64,000 nucleotides of DNA from Nansenia antarctica (GCA_963989245.1 OZ022342.1:74609861-74673860), one strand, 5' to 3'. Shown: positions 1 to 10,659, counted from the stretch's first letter. Numbers and translations: made by a program. Notes: a model not told the origin generated them from the letters alone.

Positions 1-568
1 CAATTGGTATGCTGCCGTCCAAGTATGCTTGTTTCTACCTGTCTATGAGTTTGATTTAAAGACTAGTTATTTGTTTTAAACATGTTTTATAGTGTTCGCA
101 CAAAAATAGCAATGGTTGACTCATCATTTCTCTTTATCAGATTATAAAATGGTGCGCATAGAATTTTACCCTTTTTTGTTTTATATCCCTTTTTCCCTCT
201 CTCCGTGACTCACGGTTGTATCTCATTTGGACAGACTATAAACATAGAAAGGAGAATGGTAAAAAATAAATAAATAAGGAAAACAGAAAGACAAGACTGC
301 CATATAAACAGACACACACTGCATAAAACAAACACAACCCAACACTAACATTACTTAAGACAAGAAGAATCACACAACCGGTTAAACCGGTTAATTGTTT
401 CTTTATATGCTTTTTTATCTTGATGAGATCTTTTCTCCAATAAACTCAATGTGGAATGTCAGATAATAATAACATCGGGTTGTTTCCCCTCTCATATTAT
501 AATAAACTCTATCAAGTTGAACTAGTGTTTTTAAAAGCCTCTTTAGTCAGTTGAACTAGTCTTTTTAA

Positions 569-1026
569 GAGTGTGTTCTCACTAGAACATTTGCTTCACT
601 TGAAACGGAGTTTAGGATAAAGTTCGCTTTGCTCTGCGTCGTTTGGAGCTGTGAGAACGCGCATTCGAAGTCGCTCCCGCAGCAAAGAACCAACGGATGC
701 TCCGCTTGAAAAGGGTGGTTTCGCTTCGGTTAGAAACAACGCATCCATCACTTTGCTTCGCTTCGCTTTTGGTGAGAACGCTGCTCGAGGCAGTCCATAG
801 GAAAACAACAGCGCATGCATGTTGATCTGTATAACAGCGGGACAACGGGCAATTCTACATTTTTCTGACCAATCAACCTCCACGTCTGTTGCTTCGATTG
901 CGTATGTTACTTCGTTTACATGAAGGGCTGTGAGAACGCAATCAGAGAAATTATTTATGCAACAATGTTGCGAACTCATCCACTTGCTCCGGGTCTCGAT
1001 TCAGACTTTCATGTGAGAACATGACC
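569..1026. mobile_element. Possible non-autonomous DNA element inside a tandem repeat
   Basis: The insert splits a tandem repeat. Its ends read GTGTGTTCTCAC on the left and GTGAGAACATGACC on the right, an imperfect inverted pair around TTCTCAC. No transposase is encoded. The family is not assigned. Confidence 0.4.
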
Positions 1027-1205
1027 TAAAAGCCTCTTTAGTCAGTTGAACTGGTCGTTTTAAAACTTCTTTAGTCAGTTGTACTAGTGTTTTTAAAAGC
1101 CTGTTTAGTCAGTTGAACTAGTGTTTTTAAAAGCCTGTTTAGTCAGTTGAACTAGTCTTTTTTAAAAGCCTCTTCAGTCAGTTGAACTAGTCTTTTTAAA
1201 AGCCT
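1027..1205. repeat. Tandem repeat, ~35-bp unit
   Basis: Units of the form CTTTAGTCAGTTGAACTAGT plus TTTTTAAAAGC are repeated about five times; earlier units of the same array lie at about 500-565. Confidence 0.85.
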
Positions 1206-1246
1206 CTGTCGTCAGTCATTAACCACAGTTTGTGTTTGACTTGCAG

Positions 1247-1501
1247 TCCGTCCCGGCTCTCGTTGGGCGGTGAGCTCGCTGGGAGGGCAGACAGCTCCCT
1301 GCCCCTCCTCCACGGCCACGGTCTGGACCCCTCCCTCACCCCTGGGGGGCCCAGAGCAGGAGTACTGCCCCCTGGGCTGGGGATGGGGCTGGGGATGGGG
1401 CTGGGGATGGGGCTGGGGGTGGGGGTGGGGGTGGGGATGCCCCCCCCAGGACCGGTGAAAGAGACCCTGGAGAGCATCCTCTTGGCCCTGGACACAGAGA
1501 A
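1247..1501 (+). CDS. ehmt1: EHMT1 exon: linker before the ankyrin repeats
   Basis: The acceptor is a TTGCAG ending at 1246 and the donor is GTAAGA at 1502. The exon encodes a low-complexity Ser/Leu/Gly/Pro linker ending in KETLESILLALDTEK, whose last codon is split with the next exon. Bases 1380-1440 are a coding microsatellite giving repeated GLGM units and then GVGVGV. The end of the exon is GLP-like; the glycine-rich stretch looks lineage-specific. Confidence 0.85.
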
Positions 1502-1537
1502 GTAAGACCCCCTCCCTCCCTTTTATCACCACGACTG

Positions 1538-1680
1538 CCAATGGCCACTGGCCTGAGCTAGATTACTCTTCCTGCTACGACTGGTGGATTGATGACTTTT
1601 ACTGTCTTAGTCAAATGTATCGATTGTAAGTCGCTTTGGAATAAGGCGTCTGCTAAATGCCAGAAATGTAAAATGTAAAA
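1538..1680 (+). repeat. SINE-like repeat (family with GTAAGTCGCTTTGGA tail)
   Basis: It starts near GACTGCCAATGGCCACTGG and ends GTCGCTTTGGAATAAGGCG TCTGCTAAATGCC. Similar full copies lie at 45818-45960 and 58838-58985 and a partial one at 3068-3178. Confidence 0.7.
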
Positions 1681-1769
1681 ATGAAACCTTTGGGATGTTA
1701 GATTGAAAAGTGTCGGTCTGCTTGTGTAAATGTAAATGCACACAAATCGGATGTCTTCAGATGTATTCG

Positions 1770-2000
1770 TCCAGGTTAGAAGACTCACCTGTTAGAAGGT
1801 TAGAAGACTCACCTGTTAGAAGGTTAGAAGACTCACCTGTTAGAAGGTTAGAAGACTCTCCTGTTAGAAGGTTAGAAGACTCTCCTGTTAGAAGGTTAGA
1901 AGACTCTCCTGTTAGAAGGTTAGAAGACTCTCCTGTTAGAAGGTTAGAAGACTCACCTGTTAGAAGACTCACCTGTTAGAAGGTTAGAAGACTCACCTGT
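1770..2000. repeat. 24-bp minisatellite
   Basis: Unit GTTAGAAGACTCACCTGTTA plus GAAG, with a CTCACC/CTCTCC variant, about nine copies, ending just before an EHMT1 acceptor. Confidence 0.95.
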
Positions 2001-2021
2001 TTTCTCTTGTTTGTGCGTCAG

Positions 2022-2104
2022 GCCTAAGAAGCTGAGGTTCCACCCCAAGCAGCTGTTCATCTCCGCCAAACAAGGAGAGCTGCAGAAGGTCCTGCTGATG
2101 CTGG
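2022..2104 (+). CDS. ehmt1: EHMT1 exon: start of the ankyrin domain
   Basis: The acceptor CAG ends at 2021 and the donor is GTGAGG at 2105. It encodes PKKLRFHPKQLFISAKQ and GELQKVLLML, the conserved entry helices of the GLP ankyrin domain. Phase matches both neighbours (AA|G and G|TG). Confidence 0.95.
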
Positions 2105-2259
2105 GTGAGGAGGGGGGGGGTGGCTATCTTTATGGGCCAGGGCGGCCATCTTGTAAGGGTTAGGGGGGGTTCATGCACGGCCATTTTCAGTGAAGAGGTC
2201 TATTTGAAGTTGTACAGAAACGTGACGACTCTCTTGTTTTCTCTGGGTGTTCGTTCCAG

Positions 2260-2366
2260 TGGACGGGATAGACCCCAACTTCAAGATGGAGAGCCAGAGC
2301 CGGCGGACCCCCATCCACGTGGCCTCCGAGGCCGGGCACCAGGAGATCTGTCACCTGCTCATCCAG
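2260..2366 (+). CDS. ehmt1: EHMT1 exon: ankyrin repeat
   Basis: Acceptor TTCCAG ends at 2259 and the donor is GTAGGA at 2367. It encodes VDGIDPNFKMESQSRRTP followed by IHVASEAGHQEICHLLIQ, a complete ankyrin helix-turn-helix unit matching the first GLP repeats. Confidence 0.95.
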
Positions 2367-2406
2367 GTAGGACCCAGAGACACACCTGAGTGAAGGAGTT
2401 AAGAGG

Positions 2407-2450
2407 CCTATTCTACACTACACTACACTACACTACACTACACTACACTA
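2407..2450. repeat. CACTA pentanucleotide repeat
   Basis: About eight tandem CACTA units. Confidence 0.9.
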
Positions 2451-2458
2451 AGGTACAC

Positions 2459-2740
2459 AGGGCTCGACATTAACGCCGTTTTACTTGTCCGGAGCAAGTC
2501 AAACTTTCGCCGGGTTTGTTTGCGCGAGCCCGACGACGCTGCTGGATCCTGGATATGTTTACCTGTGTGCAGGAAGAACAACAGACAGCGCAGGCGCCAG
2601 ACCAGGCTAGATGATCGTGGAGTGAAGATATTATCAAAGCGTACGGGTGATCGACAGGCGCGTACGCTTTGATAATATCTCACGATCATCTAGTCTGGTC
2701 TGGCGCCTGCGCCGTCTGTTGTTCTTGTTGTTTTGTCCAG
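2459..2740. mobile_element. Fold-back element with hAT-like left end
   Basis: The left end CAGGGCTCGACATTAACGCC resembles the terminus of a common vertebrate hAT family. Bases 2574-2645 and 2660-2725 are near-perfect inverted arms around a loop of about 15 bases. A minisatellite starts just after the right arm. Confidence 0.55.
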
Positions 2741-2744
2741 TTTT

Positions 2745-3050
2745 TATTGGATCGAGAGAGTAGAGTAAGAGAGAGTAGAGTAAGAGAGAGTAGAGTAAGA
2801 GAGAGTAGAGTAAGAGAGACTAGAGTAAGAGAGAGTAGAGTAAGAGAGAGTAGAGTAAGAGAGAGTAGAGTAAGAGAGACTAGAGTAAGAGAGAGTAGAG
2901 TAAGAGAGAGTAGAGTAAGAGAGACTAGAGTAAGAGAGAGTAGAGTAAGAGAGAGTAGAGTAAGAGAGAGTAGAGTAAGAGAGACTAGAGTAAGAGAGAG
3001 TAGAGTAAGAGAGAGTAGAGTAAGAGAGAGTAGAGTAAGAGAGAGTAGAG
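2745..3050. repeat. 14-bp minisatellite
   Basis: Unit GAGAGTAGAGTAAG, about 20 copies, with GAGACTAGAGTAAG variants. Confidence 0.95.
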
Positions 3051-3067
3051 AAAAAACATTATGGTGG

Positions 3068-3178
3068 TTATGGTGACTTATAGATAGATGATTTGACAAA
3101 TTACACTTGACAAATGCATTTGTTGTAAGTCTCTTTGGATAAAGCAGGTGTCTGCTAAATGTCAAACGTGTAAATATT
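3068..3178 (+). repeat. Partial SINE-like copy
   Basis: It contains TTGTAAGTCTCTTTGGATAA and GTGTCTGCTAAATGTC, the tail of the family also seen at 1538. Confidence 0.6.
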
Positions 3179-3237
3179 GATGAGTTGTGTTGCCGTCCCC
3201 CCCCCTCCCTCCCCTCCATCCTCCGCCCCCCCCCCAG

Positions 3238-3360
3238 GCCGGGGCTAACCTGGACATCTGTGATGAGGACCAGCGCACGCCGCTGATGGAGGCCTGCGAG
3301 AACAACCACCTGGACACGGTCCGCTACCTGATGAGGGCGGGCGCCATCGCCAGCCACAAG
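3238..3360 (+). CDS. ehmt1: EHMT1 exon: ankyrin repeat (DEDQRTPLMEA)
   Basis: The acceptor lies after a C-rich tract (CAG ends at 3237) and the donor is GTGGGT at 3361. The 123-bp phase-0 exon encodes AGANLDICDEDQRTPLMEAC then ENNHLDTVRYLMRAGA. A CACCTGGT-type minisatellite starts within ten bases of the donor. Confidence 0.96.
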
Positions 3361-3665
3361 GTGGGTCACCTGGTCACACCTGGTCTCACCTACACCTGGT
3401 CACCTGGTCTCACCTACACCTGGTCACCTGGTCACCTGGTCTCACCTACACCTGGTCACCTGTTCATCTGGTCTCACCTGGTCACCTGGTCACCTGGTCT
3501 CACCTACACCTGGTCACCCCTCACACCTGGTCACCACCCTCCACCTCACACCTGGTCACCTCCTCACCCCTCCCACCTGGTCACACCTACACACCTGGTC
3601 ACCCCTCCCACCTGGTCACCCCTCCCACCTGGTCACACCTGGTTACCCCTCCCACCTGGTCACCA
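3361..3665. repeat. CACCTGGT-type minisatellite starting at a splice donor
   Basis: Repeats of CACCTGGTCTCACCTACACC and shorter CACCTGGT units begin within ten bases of the EHMT1 donor at 3361. Confidence 0.9.
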
Positions 3666-3790
3666 GTCCAGGGGGGTATTCCATCAACGTCACTGAAGGA
3701 AAACCCAGGCTTATTTTTGTATTAAGTGTCGCAAGATTTATCAAAATAAGACCTGATTTTCCGTTCTGATGTTGATGGAGTACCCCCCAG

Positions 3791-3961
3791 GGGGGGAGGC
3801 TGGTGGAGGTAGACATCGGAGGACGGGCTCGTTGGAACAGATGGAGCGGAATAGGGAACGGTATCAAACATTCTTCTATCATACCATTCCATGCATTACA
3901 ACCAGCCCGTCTTCCCATGTCTACCTCCCCTAGCCTCCCCTCTACCTCTCCCAGCCTCCCC
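3791..3961. mobile_element. Inverted-repeat MITE (GGAGGCTGGTGGAGGTAGA family), copy 1
   Basis: The left terminus GGAGGCTGGTGGAGGTAGA is matched by the inverted TCTACCTCCCCTAGCCTCC on the right, which is itself duplicated. The body pairs as a long hairpin (GGACGGGCTCGTT with AACCAGCCCGTCTT). A second copy is at 55480-55637. No coding capacity. Confidence 0.75.
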
Positions 3962-4186
3962 TGCTACAATCACTTTATCACACACACTTCATTCTGCAAA
4001 GTACTTTCTCTACTTCCAATTTGGTGGGGTGGGGGTGGGGGGCAGAGGAAGCGATATTGCTGTGGGTAGAGGTGTATTTATAGCATACAAGCCAAGTTAA
4101 TAGGCTATTTGGTGATTGGTCGTTTCATCGAAGTGCACATCTTAACATGAGCAATGACAGTGAGATTGTCCTCTGTTGGGTCCTAG

Positions 4187-4288
4187 GATGTGGAGGGCTT
4201 CACGTGTCTCCACCTAGCTGCTAAGATCGGTCATTACACCATCGTGGAGCACCTCCTCTCGACAGGCCTGGTCGACATCAACTGTCAG
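4187..4288 (+). CDS. ehmt1: EHMT1 exon: ankyrin repeat
   Basis: Acceptor TCCTAG ends at 4186 and the donor is GTGGGT at 4289. It encodes DVEGFTCLHLAAKIGHYTIV then EHLLSTGLVDINCQ, one ankyrin repeat. Phase 0 at both ends. Confidence 0.96.
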
Positions 4289-4479
4289 GTGGGTTCCATG
4301 TCCTTCCTGTCCTTCTGATAAACTGTGAAAAAACGATAATCATATCAGCTATGATATATGTCCTTTTCAAGGGTATTCAGCACACCCACAATGTTGTATT
4401 GTGTCTCGAATAATAATAATAATTGTTTTATTGCCATGGCAATCAATCACCTTGTCAGTCAATTGTTGGAATTTGGTAT

Positions 4480-4640
4480 TTTATGCTCTAGGCACAGGGT
4501 CGGCCATAGACGATTAGGGGGTTCAGTGCCTTGCTCGAGGACACCTCGACACGTGTCCAGCCGGGGGTTCGATCTGCCGAACTGCCGACCTTGCGATCAT
4601 TAGACGCCCCGCTCTACCTCCTGAGCCACTGCCGGAGCTA
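4480..4640 (-). repeat. tRNA-derived SINE, minus strand
   Basis: Read on the minus strand it has a tRNA-like head (GTGGCTCAGGAGGTAGAGC, then a B-box-like GGTCGGCAGTTCG) followed by TGCTCGAGCAAGGCACTGAA-type body. Related fragments lie at 11475, 27440 and 53960. Confidence 0.7.
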
Positions 4641-6080
4641 TTCTATGATACGTCCTTTCAATAGTATTCAGTAAAATCGTATTATTCGTATTTAGTCTTG
4701 AATAATAATAAGATGATGAGGTTAGAGCAGCTTTGGTTACGGCGGCGTTGTAAACAACCAGGGGAGACTCTGCAGTTTGTTCACGTCTCAGTCTGTCACA
4801 GCATCACGCTTTCATGTTGACCCAGATCCGTTTCTGCTGCAGAGCGTTTTGTGTTTTTATATTGTTGAGTGCTCGCTAGTGCCTTCTCTGTGTGTGTGGG
4901 GGGGGGGGATAGGGGCTTATTCTTCTTTCTGTGGGTGCCCTGTCCCCCACCCCCCACCTCTCCTCAACAGGGAGTCCTAATAGCCCCCCCCCCCACCCTC
5001 CCCCCTTCCGTTGCATCATCAGCTCCCCTGTTACCATCGAATAAACCAGCGTTCTCCCTGCATGCACTTCAGGGACCTGACCCCCGTTGGTCCCCTGCTG
5101 TTTGAGTTCACTCCAGCGTGTGTGTTTGTGTAAAGAGCTACATTACCGGGGAGAGGAAGTTGTTGTCGTCGTGGTTGAGTGTCTCTACGCTAGGCTACGC
5201 TAGGCTAGGGGGTCTCAGCGGACGTGCGTCGCTTTGTGACTCCTAAATGGGCCTGGACACACACACGGCTCCATCAACGCTCCAGACTTTCAAACGGAGA
5301 TGGAGAACCCTCTTCTGTGTGCCGCCATCAAAGACCCCCGTGACGCAGGAGGGCTCTCTGATATGAGGCTTAATGTGAGGCTTCAGTTCACTTCAGAGTT
5401 CAGTGCCCGGGTCGGGGGGGCCATTTGATGTGTGGTTGTTTGAAGCTGGAAAGGTAGAAAGGTAGACGGACGCGTGATGTGTCAGGGTTGCCTCGCTCTC
5501 CGAGGGCCTCCCTGCCCCCCCCGCCCTCCCGCCCCCGTGAGTTTTGGTCTCTGAGCTACTGAAGAGAAATAATCTCTCTCGTGTCATCAGCGTCCTGTGA
5601 TATCGCGTTGATTAGTAGTGATGTCGTCCGTTAAGATGTCAGAGACTGAAGGGGGAGCTTTGATTATGTGTTCTTTGAAATATCTCGTTCTCCATATTAG
5701 AAACAAATTAAATCGTACCGGTACCCGAAAAGCAAGATGTAATGATGCAAATCAGGATGTGATAACCTGACGAACTCAACACTAATGGTCCTCTGTCGAT
5801 GGATCTGGCTTAGCTTGGTTGAAACCACGCTTTCATAACAACAAGCACCGTTGCCGGGCGTGTGGGGGGGCGGACGGGGGTTCTTGGAAGGTAACATCCA
5901 ATGAAATTGCGAGCACGTCGTTCTCCCATCGCAGTGTCCGGTTCAACCCGAGCCAGATCGGCTAATTAAACGTTCTCCAGCCAGACCCCCAAAGAAAGCG
6001 TGAGAACATCATAGAATTTGAATAATTTGCCGTTTACTAGACTGAAAAATTACTGGTTTATGAAAAGACTGGCTGGTGTC
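4641..6080. other. EHMT1 intron, no gene seen
   Basis: Mixed unique-looking sequence with C- and G-rich runs near 4898-5000. No exon, repeat family or RNA gene was recognised. Confidence 0.6.
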
Positions 6081-6082
6081 AC

Positions 6083-6132
6083 TAATAATAATAATAATAT
6101 AATAATAATAATATAATAATAATAATAATAAT
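6083..6132. repeat. AAT trinucleotide repeat
   Basis: AATAAT-type repeat about 22 bases before an EHMT1 acceptor. Confidence 0.9.
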
Positions 6133-6154
6133 AGCAACGTCTGTCTCTCTCCAG

Positions 6155-6259
6155 GACGACGGAGGCTGGACAGCCATGATCTGGGCCACCGAGTACAAAC
6201 ACCTGGACCAGGTGAAGCTGCTGCTCTCCAAGGGAGCCGACATCAACATCAGGGACAAG
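6155..6259 (+). CDS. ehmt1: EHMT1 exon: ankyrin repeat (methyl-lysine cage region)
   Basis: Acceptor CTCCAG ends at 6154 and the donor is GTCGGT at 6260. It encodes DDGGWTAMIWATEYKHLDQ then VKLLLSKGADINIRDK. The W and E residues here correspond to the GLP repeat region that cradles H3K9me1/2 (family knowledge). A 1.4-kb GACT array starts about 25 bp into the following intron. Confidence 0.96.
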
Positions 6260-6282
6260 GTCGGTAACCACGGAGACCCTGA

Positions 6283-7700
6283 CTGACTGATTGGTTGGTT
6301 GACTGACTGACTGACTGACTGACTGAGACTGACTGACTGGTTGGTTGGTTGACTGACTGAGACTGACTGACTGACTGTATGACTGACTGACTGTATGACT
6401 GACTGACTTTATGACTAATTGACTGGTTGACTGATTGACTGGTTGACTGACTGACTGACTGACTGATTTATTGACTGACTGACTGACTGACTGATTTATT
6501 GACTGACTGACTGACTGACTGACTGACTGACTGACTGACTGGTTGGTTGGTTGACTGACTGACTGACTGTATGACCGACTGATTGACTGACTGACTGTAT
6601 GACTGACTGACTGACTGTATGACTGACTGACTGGTTGATTGACTGTATGACTGACTGACTGGTTGATTGACTGTATGACTGACTGACTGACTGTATGAGT
6701 GACTGACTGACTGACTAACTGACTAGTTCATTGATTGATTGACTGACTGGCTGACTGACTGACTGACTGTATGAGTGACTGACTGTATGAGTGAGTGACT
6801 GACTGACTGACTGTATGAGTGACTGTATGAGTGACTGACTGACTGACTAACTGACTGTATGACCGACTGTATGACCGACTGTATGACCGACCGACTGACC
6901 GACTGACTGACTGGCTGACTGACTGACTGACTGACTGTATGAGTGACTGACTGACTGACTAACTGACTGGTTCATTGATTGATTGACTGACTGACTGGCT
7001 GACTGACTGGTTCATTCATTGATTGATTGATTGATTGATTGACTGACTGACTGACCGACTGACCGACTGACTGACTGACTGTATGAGTGACTGACTGACT
7101 GACTGACTGACTGACTGACTGGTTCATTGATTGATTGATTGATTGACTGACTGGCTGGCTGACTGACCGACTGGCTGACTGACTGTATGACTGTATGACT
7201 GACTGACTGACTGACTGACTGACTGTATGACTGACTGACTGTATGAGTGACTGACTGACTGACCGACTGACTGTATGAGTGACTGACTGACTGACTGACT
7301 AACTGACTAGTTAATTGATTGATTGACTGACTGACTGACTGACTGACTGACTGACTGTATGACCGACTGACTGACTGACTAACTGTATGACTGACTGACT
7401 GACTGACTAACTGACTAGTTCATTGATTGATTGACTGACTGACTGACTGACTGGTTCATTGATTGATTGACTGACTGACTGACTGACCGACTGACTATAT
7501 GACTGACTGACTGACTGACTTTTTTCTGAGTGGGGCAGTCCCACTCATATCTTTCATTTTATTGGACAGATATAGTGAAGACAGACAGGAAAGTAAGGAG
7601 AAGAAGGGACTAATTGTATGACTGACTGACTGACTGACTGATTTATTTATTGACTGACTGACTGACTGACTGACTGACTGACTCATTGATGTGTTGGTTG
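6283..7700. repeat. 1.4-kb GACT tetranucleotide array
   Basis: GACT units with GTAT, GGTT, GATT and GGCT variants fill nearly the whole intron. A short unique insert lies at about 7522-7615. Confidence 0.97.
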
Positions 7701-7705
7701 TCCAG

Positions 7706-7860
7706 GAGGAGAACATCTGCCTCCACTGGGCAGCGTTCTCCGGCAGCGTGGAGATCTCAGAGCTGCTCCTGGAGGCGCGCTGCGACCTCCACGCCGTCAA
7801 CATCCACGGGGACTCCCCGCTGCACATCGCCGCCCGGGAGAACCGGCTGGAGTGTGTCAC
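7706..7860 (+). CDS. ehmt1: EHMT1 exon: ankyrin repeats
   Basis: Acceptor GTCCAG ends at 7705 and the donor is GTGAGT at 7861. It encodes EENICLHWAAFSGSVEISE, then LLLEARCDLHAVNIHGDSPL, then HIAARENRLECVT with the last codon split. This is strongly GLP-like. Confidence 0.97.
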
Positions 7861-7888
7861 GTGAGTGAGGGAACCGGAGGAAGGAACT

Positions 7889-8298
7889 CAGGGTATCCGC
7901 GGTGTCTTGAAAAGTATTAAAAGTTGATAAATCAATTTTGGGAAAATCAAGACCCTTAATAAGTATTAAAAAGTCTTATCACGATTTTATGAGGTCTTGA
8001 ATTTTCTAGGTATTTTTCTGAATTAGACTCTGTCCAAAGAGTTTGAGTCCTAAAAACTTTTAGTAAAAGTTCGGGAATTTATTCGTTAAATTAAAACACA
8101 AAGATGAACCGGAAATTGTGTTGTATGATAGTGGTCTCGTCTATTGCAAACTAAGACTGTTATGTTAAAGGTGTCACTGATGTAAACGGTTACAGCTCGA
8201 AGTGGCGGTGAGGTCTGGAAAAATATTGACAAGGTCTTTAAAAAGTCTTAGAAAGGTATTGAAGTTAACCTCAAGATTCCTGTATACAGTATACCCTG
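7889..8298. mobile_element. Non-autonomous hAT-like element
   Basis: Termini CAGGGTATCC and ATACCCTG are inverted. The body has TCTTGAAAAGTATTAAAA- and AAGTCTTAGAAAGGTATTGA-type sequence. It appears related to the element at 26161. No transposase. Confidence 0.55.
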
Positions 8299-8334
8299 AG
8301 TAGGTAACATAGACACGGCTGTTCTGGTGTCAAC

Positions 8335-8400
8335 TGTCACTTAGATCCAACTGTCACTTAGATCCAACTGTCACTTAGATCCAACTGTCACTTTCAAATA
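8335..8400. repeat. 17-bp tandem repeat
   Basis: Unit CAACTGTCACTTAGATC, about four copies. Confidence 0.85.
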
Positions 8401-8544
8401 AATTAACCTCAAGATTCCTGTATATACCCTGGAACTGCTCAAGTGATTTGGTGATGGGAAGACGTTCTTCTTTGAGCCAGAGGTCTTTGACCACAGTCTG
8501 ACAGGACTGTTTACTAATGAACATGAAACACAGGTTGTACGTCA

Positions 8545-8720
8545 ATTGGCCGTCTGGGTGGTGTAGCTCACTCAGCTCACAAGGAGAACCCATGTCACTC
8601 ACCGCAGGGTTCCTGGTTCAATTCGGGGCCATCGACCCATCCTTCCTGTCATCCCTCCTCTCTCTCACCCATCCTTCCTGTCAATCTCTACTGTCTCTAT
8701 CCCAGTAAAGCAGAAATGCC
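8545..8720 (+). repeat. tRNA-derived SINE
   Basis: A tRNA-like head (GGGTGGTGTAGCTCACTCAG; GGTTCCTGGTTCAATTC) is followed by a CTTCCTGTCATCCCTCCTCT body and a CAATCTCTACTGTCTCTATC tail. Confidence 0.65.
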
Positions 8721-8819
8721 TCTAAGAACGAGTTGGCAATGAAAAGAGTGGGTTGATTAAGTGGGATGGTCAGTGGGAGTAGGTTTGGTGATGTCCAAGA
8801 TGGCCGCCCAGGCCAGTGA

Positions 8820-10170
8820 AGGCATGCTTGGTAGTGGTAGGGTTTGGTAGTGGCAGGGTTTGGTAGTGGGTAGGGTTTGAGGCATGTTTGGTAGTGGGTA
8901 GCAGTGTTTCCCCTAGGTTTGCTGCCTTGGGGGGGTGGCATGGACCGTGGCATGGACCCCCCCCCCCCAGGGGGTAAGACCCTGCCTCATACCAGCGTCA
9001 TGTCCAGGGGTGTACTTGTACATTAAGCCGCCTCACGCTACGGAAACAGGAGATAGGCTCCTGCCCTATGGGCCATTAGGCTCCAGAACCATCGGTTCTC
9101 AAGGCTACTTACTTGGTCTTGACTACCTGTCCACTTTCTTACCTGGTTCTTGCTGTCTTTCTCTCTGGTGTGCCGACACCATCCTGCTCTCTCTCCTTCT
9201 CTCCCTCCCTATCCTCCTCTCTCCCTTTTGCTGTCAACCAAAAGGTAAACAAATCAGCCAGAGTATTTATAATCTAATAAGAGGCATAAATTGATCCATA
9301 TCAATTTATAACATAATTATAATTGAATATTGGATTGCTGTGGGCAATCCAGTCGGATAATGTCATTTTGACTTTACTCTCTCACCTGAAAAAAAATTGT
9401 ATGTCCAACTATAAAAAACAGACATTTCCAATGCTTCAATCAACTGTCCATGTACTGTAAATATGCCATTATGGTATTACCATGAAGCCCAACTCTAGCA
9501 GAATAAGAAAGATACTATATCTACTTTAAGTAAAATAATAAAGTGCCTCCAGTTAGCTCTTTAGCTGGCAAGTGTGCAAGGAGACTAGCTCATCTCATCA
9601 ACTCTGAGCTAGCTAGCTTGCTAGTTCTTTGACACTATTTACACTATGGAACTATAGTCAGACACTTTCTAGTCACGATAATAACGACCAATTTTAACCA
9701 ACTTTCTCTGTCAGAACACTCAGCAATTATATTTGCTAACGTTTCAACTTGCTTACTTTCAATCTGCAGACATCACAGCCGGCAAAAACTCTCGCGTCTC
9801 GCGCGCACACTTGCGCAAAATCTTGTATTATTCTCCAGCGCTGGCACAGCGCGAAGTGTGGAGATAGGTCTGGCTATGCGAGACTACGGCGGACTAACGT
9901 TACCAACGAGCCTATGGGCTTGCCACTCGCCAGATTCGGGTTGGGTGCGTTTAAAAAACCGACTGCTTGTCAGAGGTTTGGTGTCTACGTCCGTAATAAT
10001 TCCTCTTTCTTGGGGGGGCGGGGGGTTCCGTTGGGAGGGCGGCCCGCCCCCCCAAGGCAATGGTAGGGGAAACACTGGGTAGGGTTTGGTAGTGGCAGGG
10101 TTTGGTAGTGGGCAGGGTTTGAGGCATGTTTGGTAGTGGGTAGGGTTTGAGGCATGTTTGGTAGTGTTCG
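8820..10170. repeat. GGTTTGGTAGTGG minisatellite, split by a transposon
   Basis: Units of GTTTGGTAGTGGGTAGG and GAGGCATGTTTGGTAGTGG occur at 8820-8901 and resume at 10078-10170 on the other side of the hAT-like insert. Confidence 0.85.
8902..10077. mobile_element. Non-autonomous hAT-type transposon (1.2 kb)
   Basis: Perfect 14-bp terminal inverted repeats CAGTGTTTCCCCTA and TAGGGGAAACACTG. Both flanks read GGGTAG, consistent with insertion into the surrounding tandem repeat; the exact 8-bp duplication is blurred by it. No transposase open frame was recognised. Confidence 0.8.
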
Positions 10171-10200
10171 GTTTTAACCTTTAACCTCTGTCTCTCCCAG

Positions 10201-10653
10201 GCTGTTCCTGTCCCGGGGGGCCGACGTCAACCTGAAGAACCGCGAGGGGGAGACCCCCCCCGACTGCTGCACCCACGGCTCCCGGGTCTGGCTCACGCTG
10301 CAGGCCAACCGGAGGCTGAGGGAGGGGGGGAGGGAGGCCAGCAGGGAGGCCAGGAGCGTCACACCAGCCCAGGACAGCCCAGCTCCTATCCAAGCTAGCA
10401 CTCCCAGCGAAGGAAGCCCTCCTGTCAGCGGTCCCCTCCAAGGAAGCGCCCCTGTCCAGGGCAGTGGTCCTATCCAGGGTAGTGGTCCCATCCAAGGAAG
10501 CGCTCCCATCATTGGTCCCCTCCAAGAGGGTGCCCCTATCCAGGGCGGTGGTCCTATCCAGGGTAGTGGTCCTGTCCAGGGTAGTGGTCCTATCAAGGGC
10601 AGCGCTCCCATCCAAGTCAGCCCTTCCATCCCGGAGGAGAAGGTCCTAACCAG
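10201..10653 (+). CDS. ehmt1: EHMT1 exon: last ankyrin repeat plus an expanded linker
   Basis: Acceptor CTCCCAG ends at 10200 and the donor is GTATAC at 10654. The 5' part encodes LFLSRGADVNLKNREGETPP and a segment aligning with the end of the last GLP ankyrin repeat. The 3' part (about 10360-10640) is an in-frame coding minisatellite giving repeated P-I/V-Q-G-S-G/A units between the ankyrin and pre-SET domains. In mammals this linker is only a few dozen residues, so the exon (453 bp) is unusually long. No stop interrupts it, and the phase joins AG|A to the next exon. Confidence 0.9.
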
Positions 10654-10659
10654 GTATAC

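Larger units (their letters stand above)
1..1246. other. EHMT1 intron sequence upstream of the first visible exon
   Basis: AT-rich non-coding sequence. It holds a 34-37-bp tandem repeat (from about 500 and again 1027-1205; core AGTCAGTTGAACTAGT) interrupted by an insert at about 569-1026. No exon was seen. Confidence 0.7.
1502..2021 (+). other. EHMT1 intron with a SINE and a 24-bp minisatellite
   Basis: This 520-bp intron holds a SINE copy (1538-1680) and then a minisatellite (1770-2000) that ends about 20 bp before the acceptor. Confidence 0.85.

Noticed and set aside
6283..7700. CRISPR-like regular array
   Set aside because: It is a simple GACT tetranucleotide repeat in a vertebrate intron, with no spacers.
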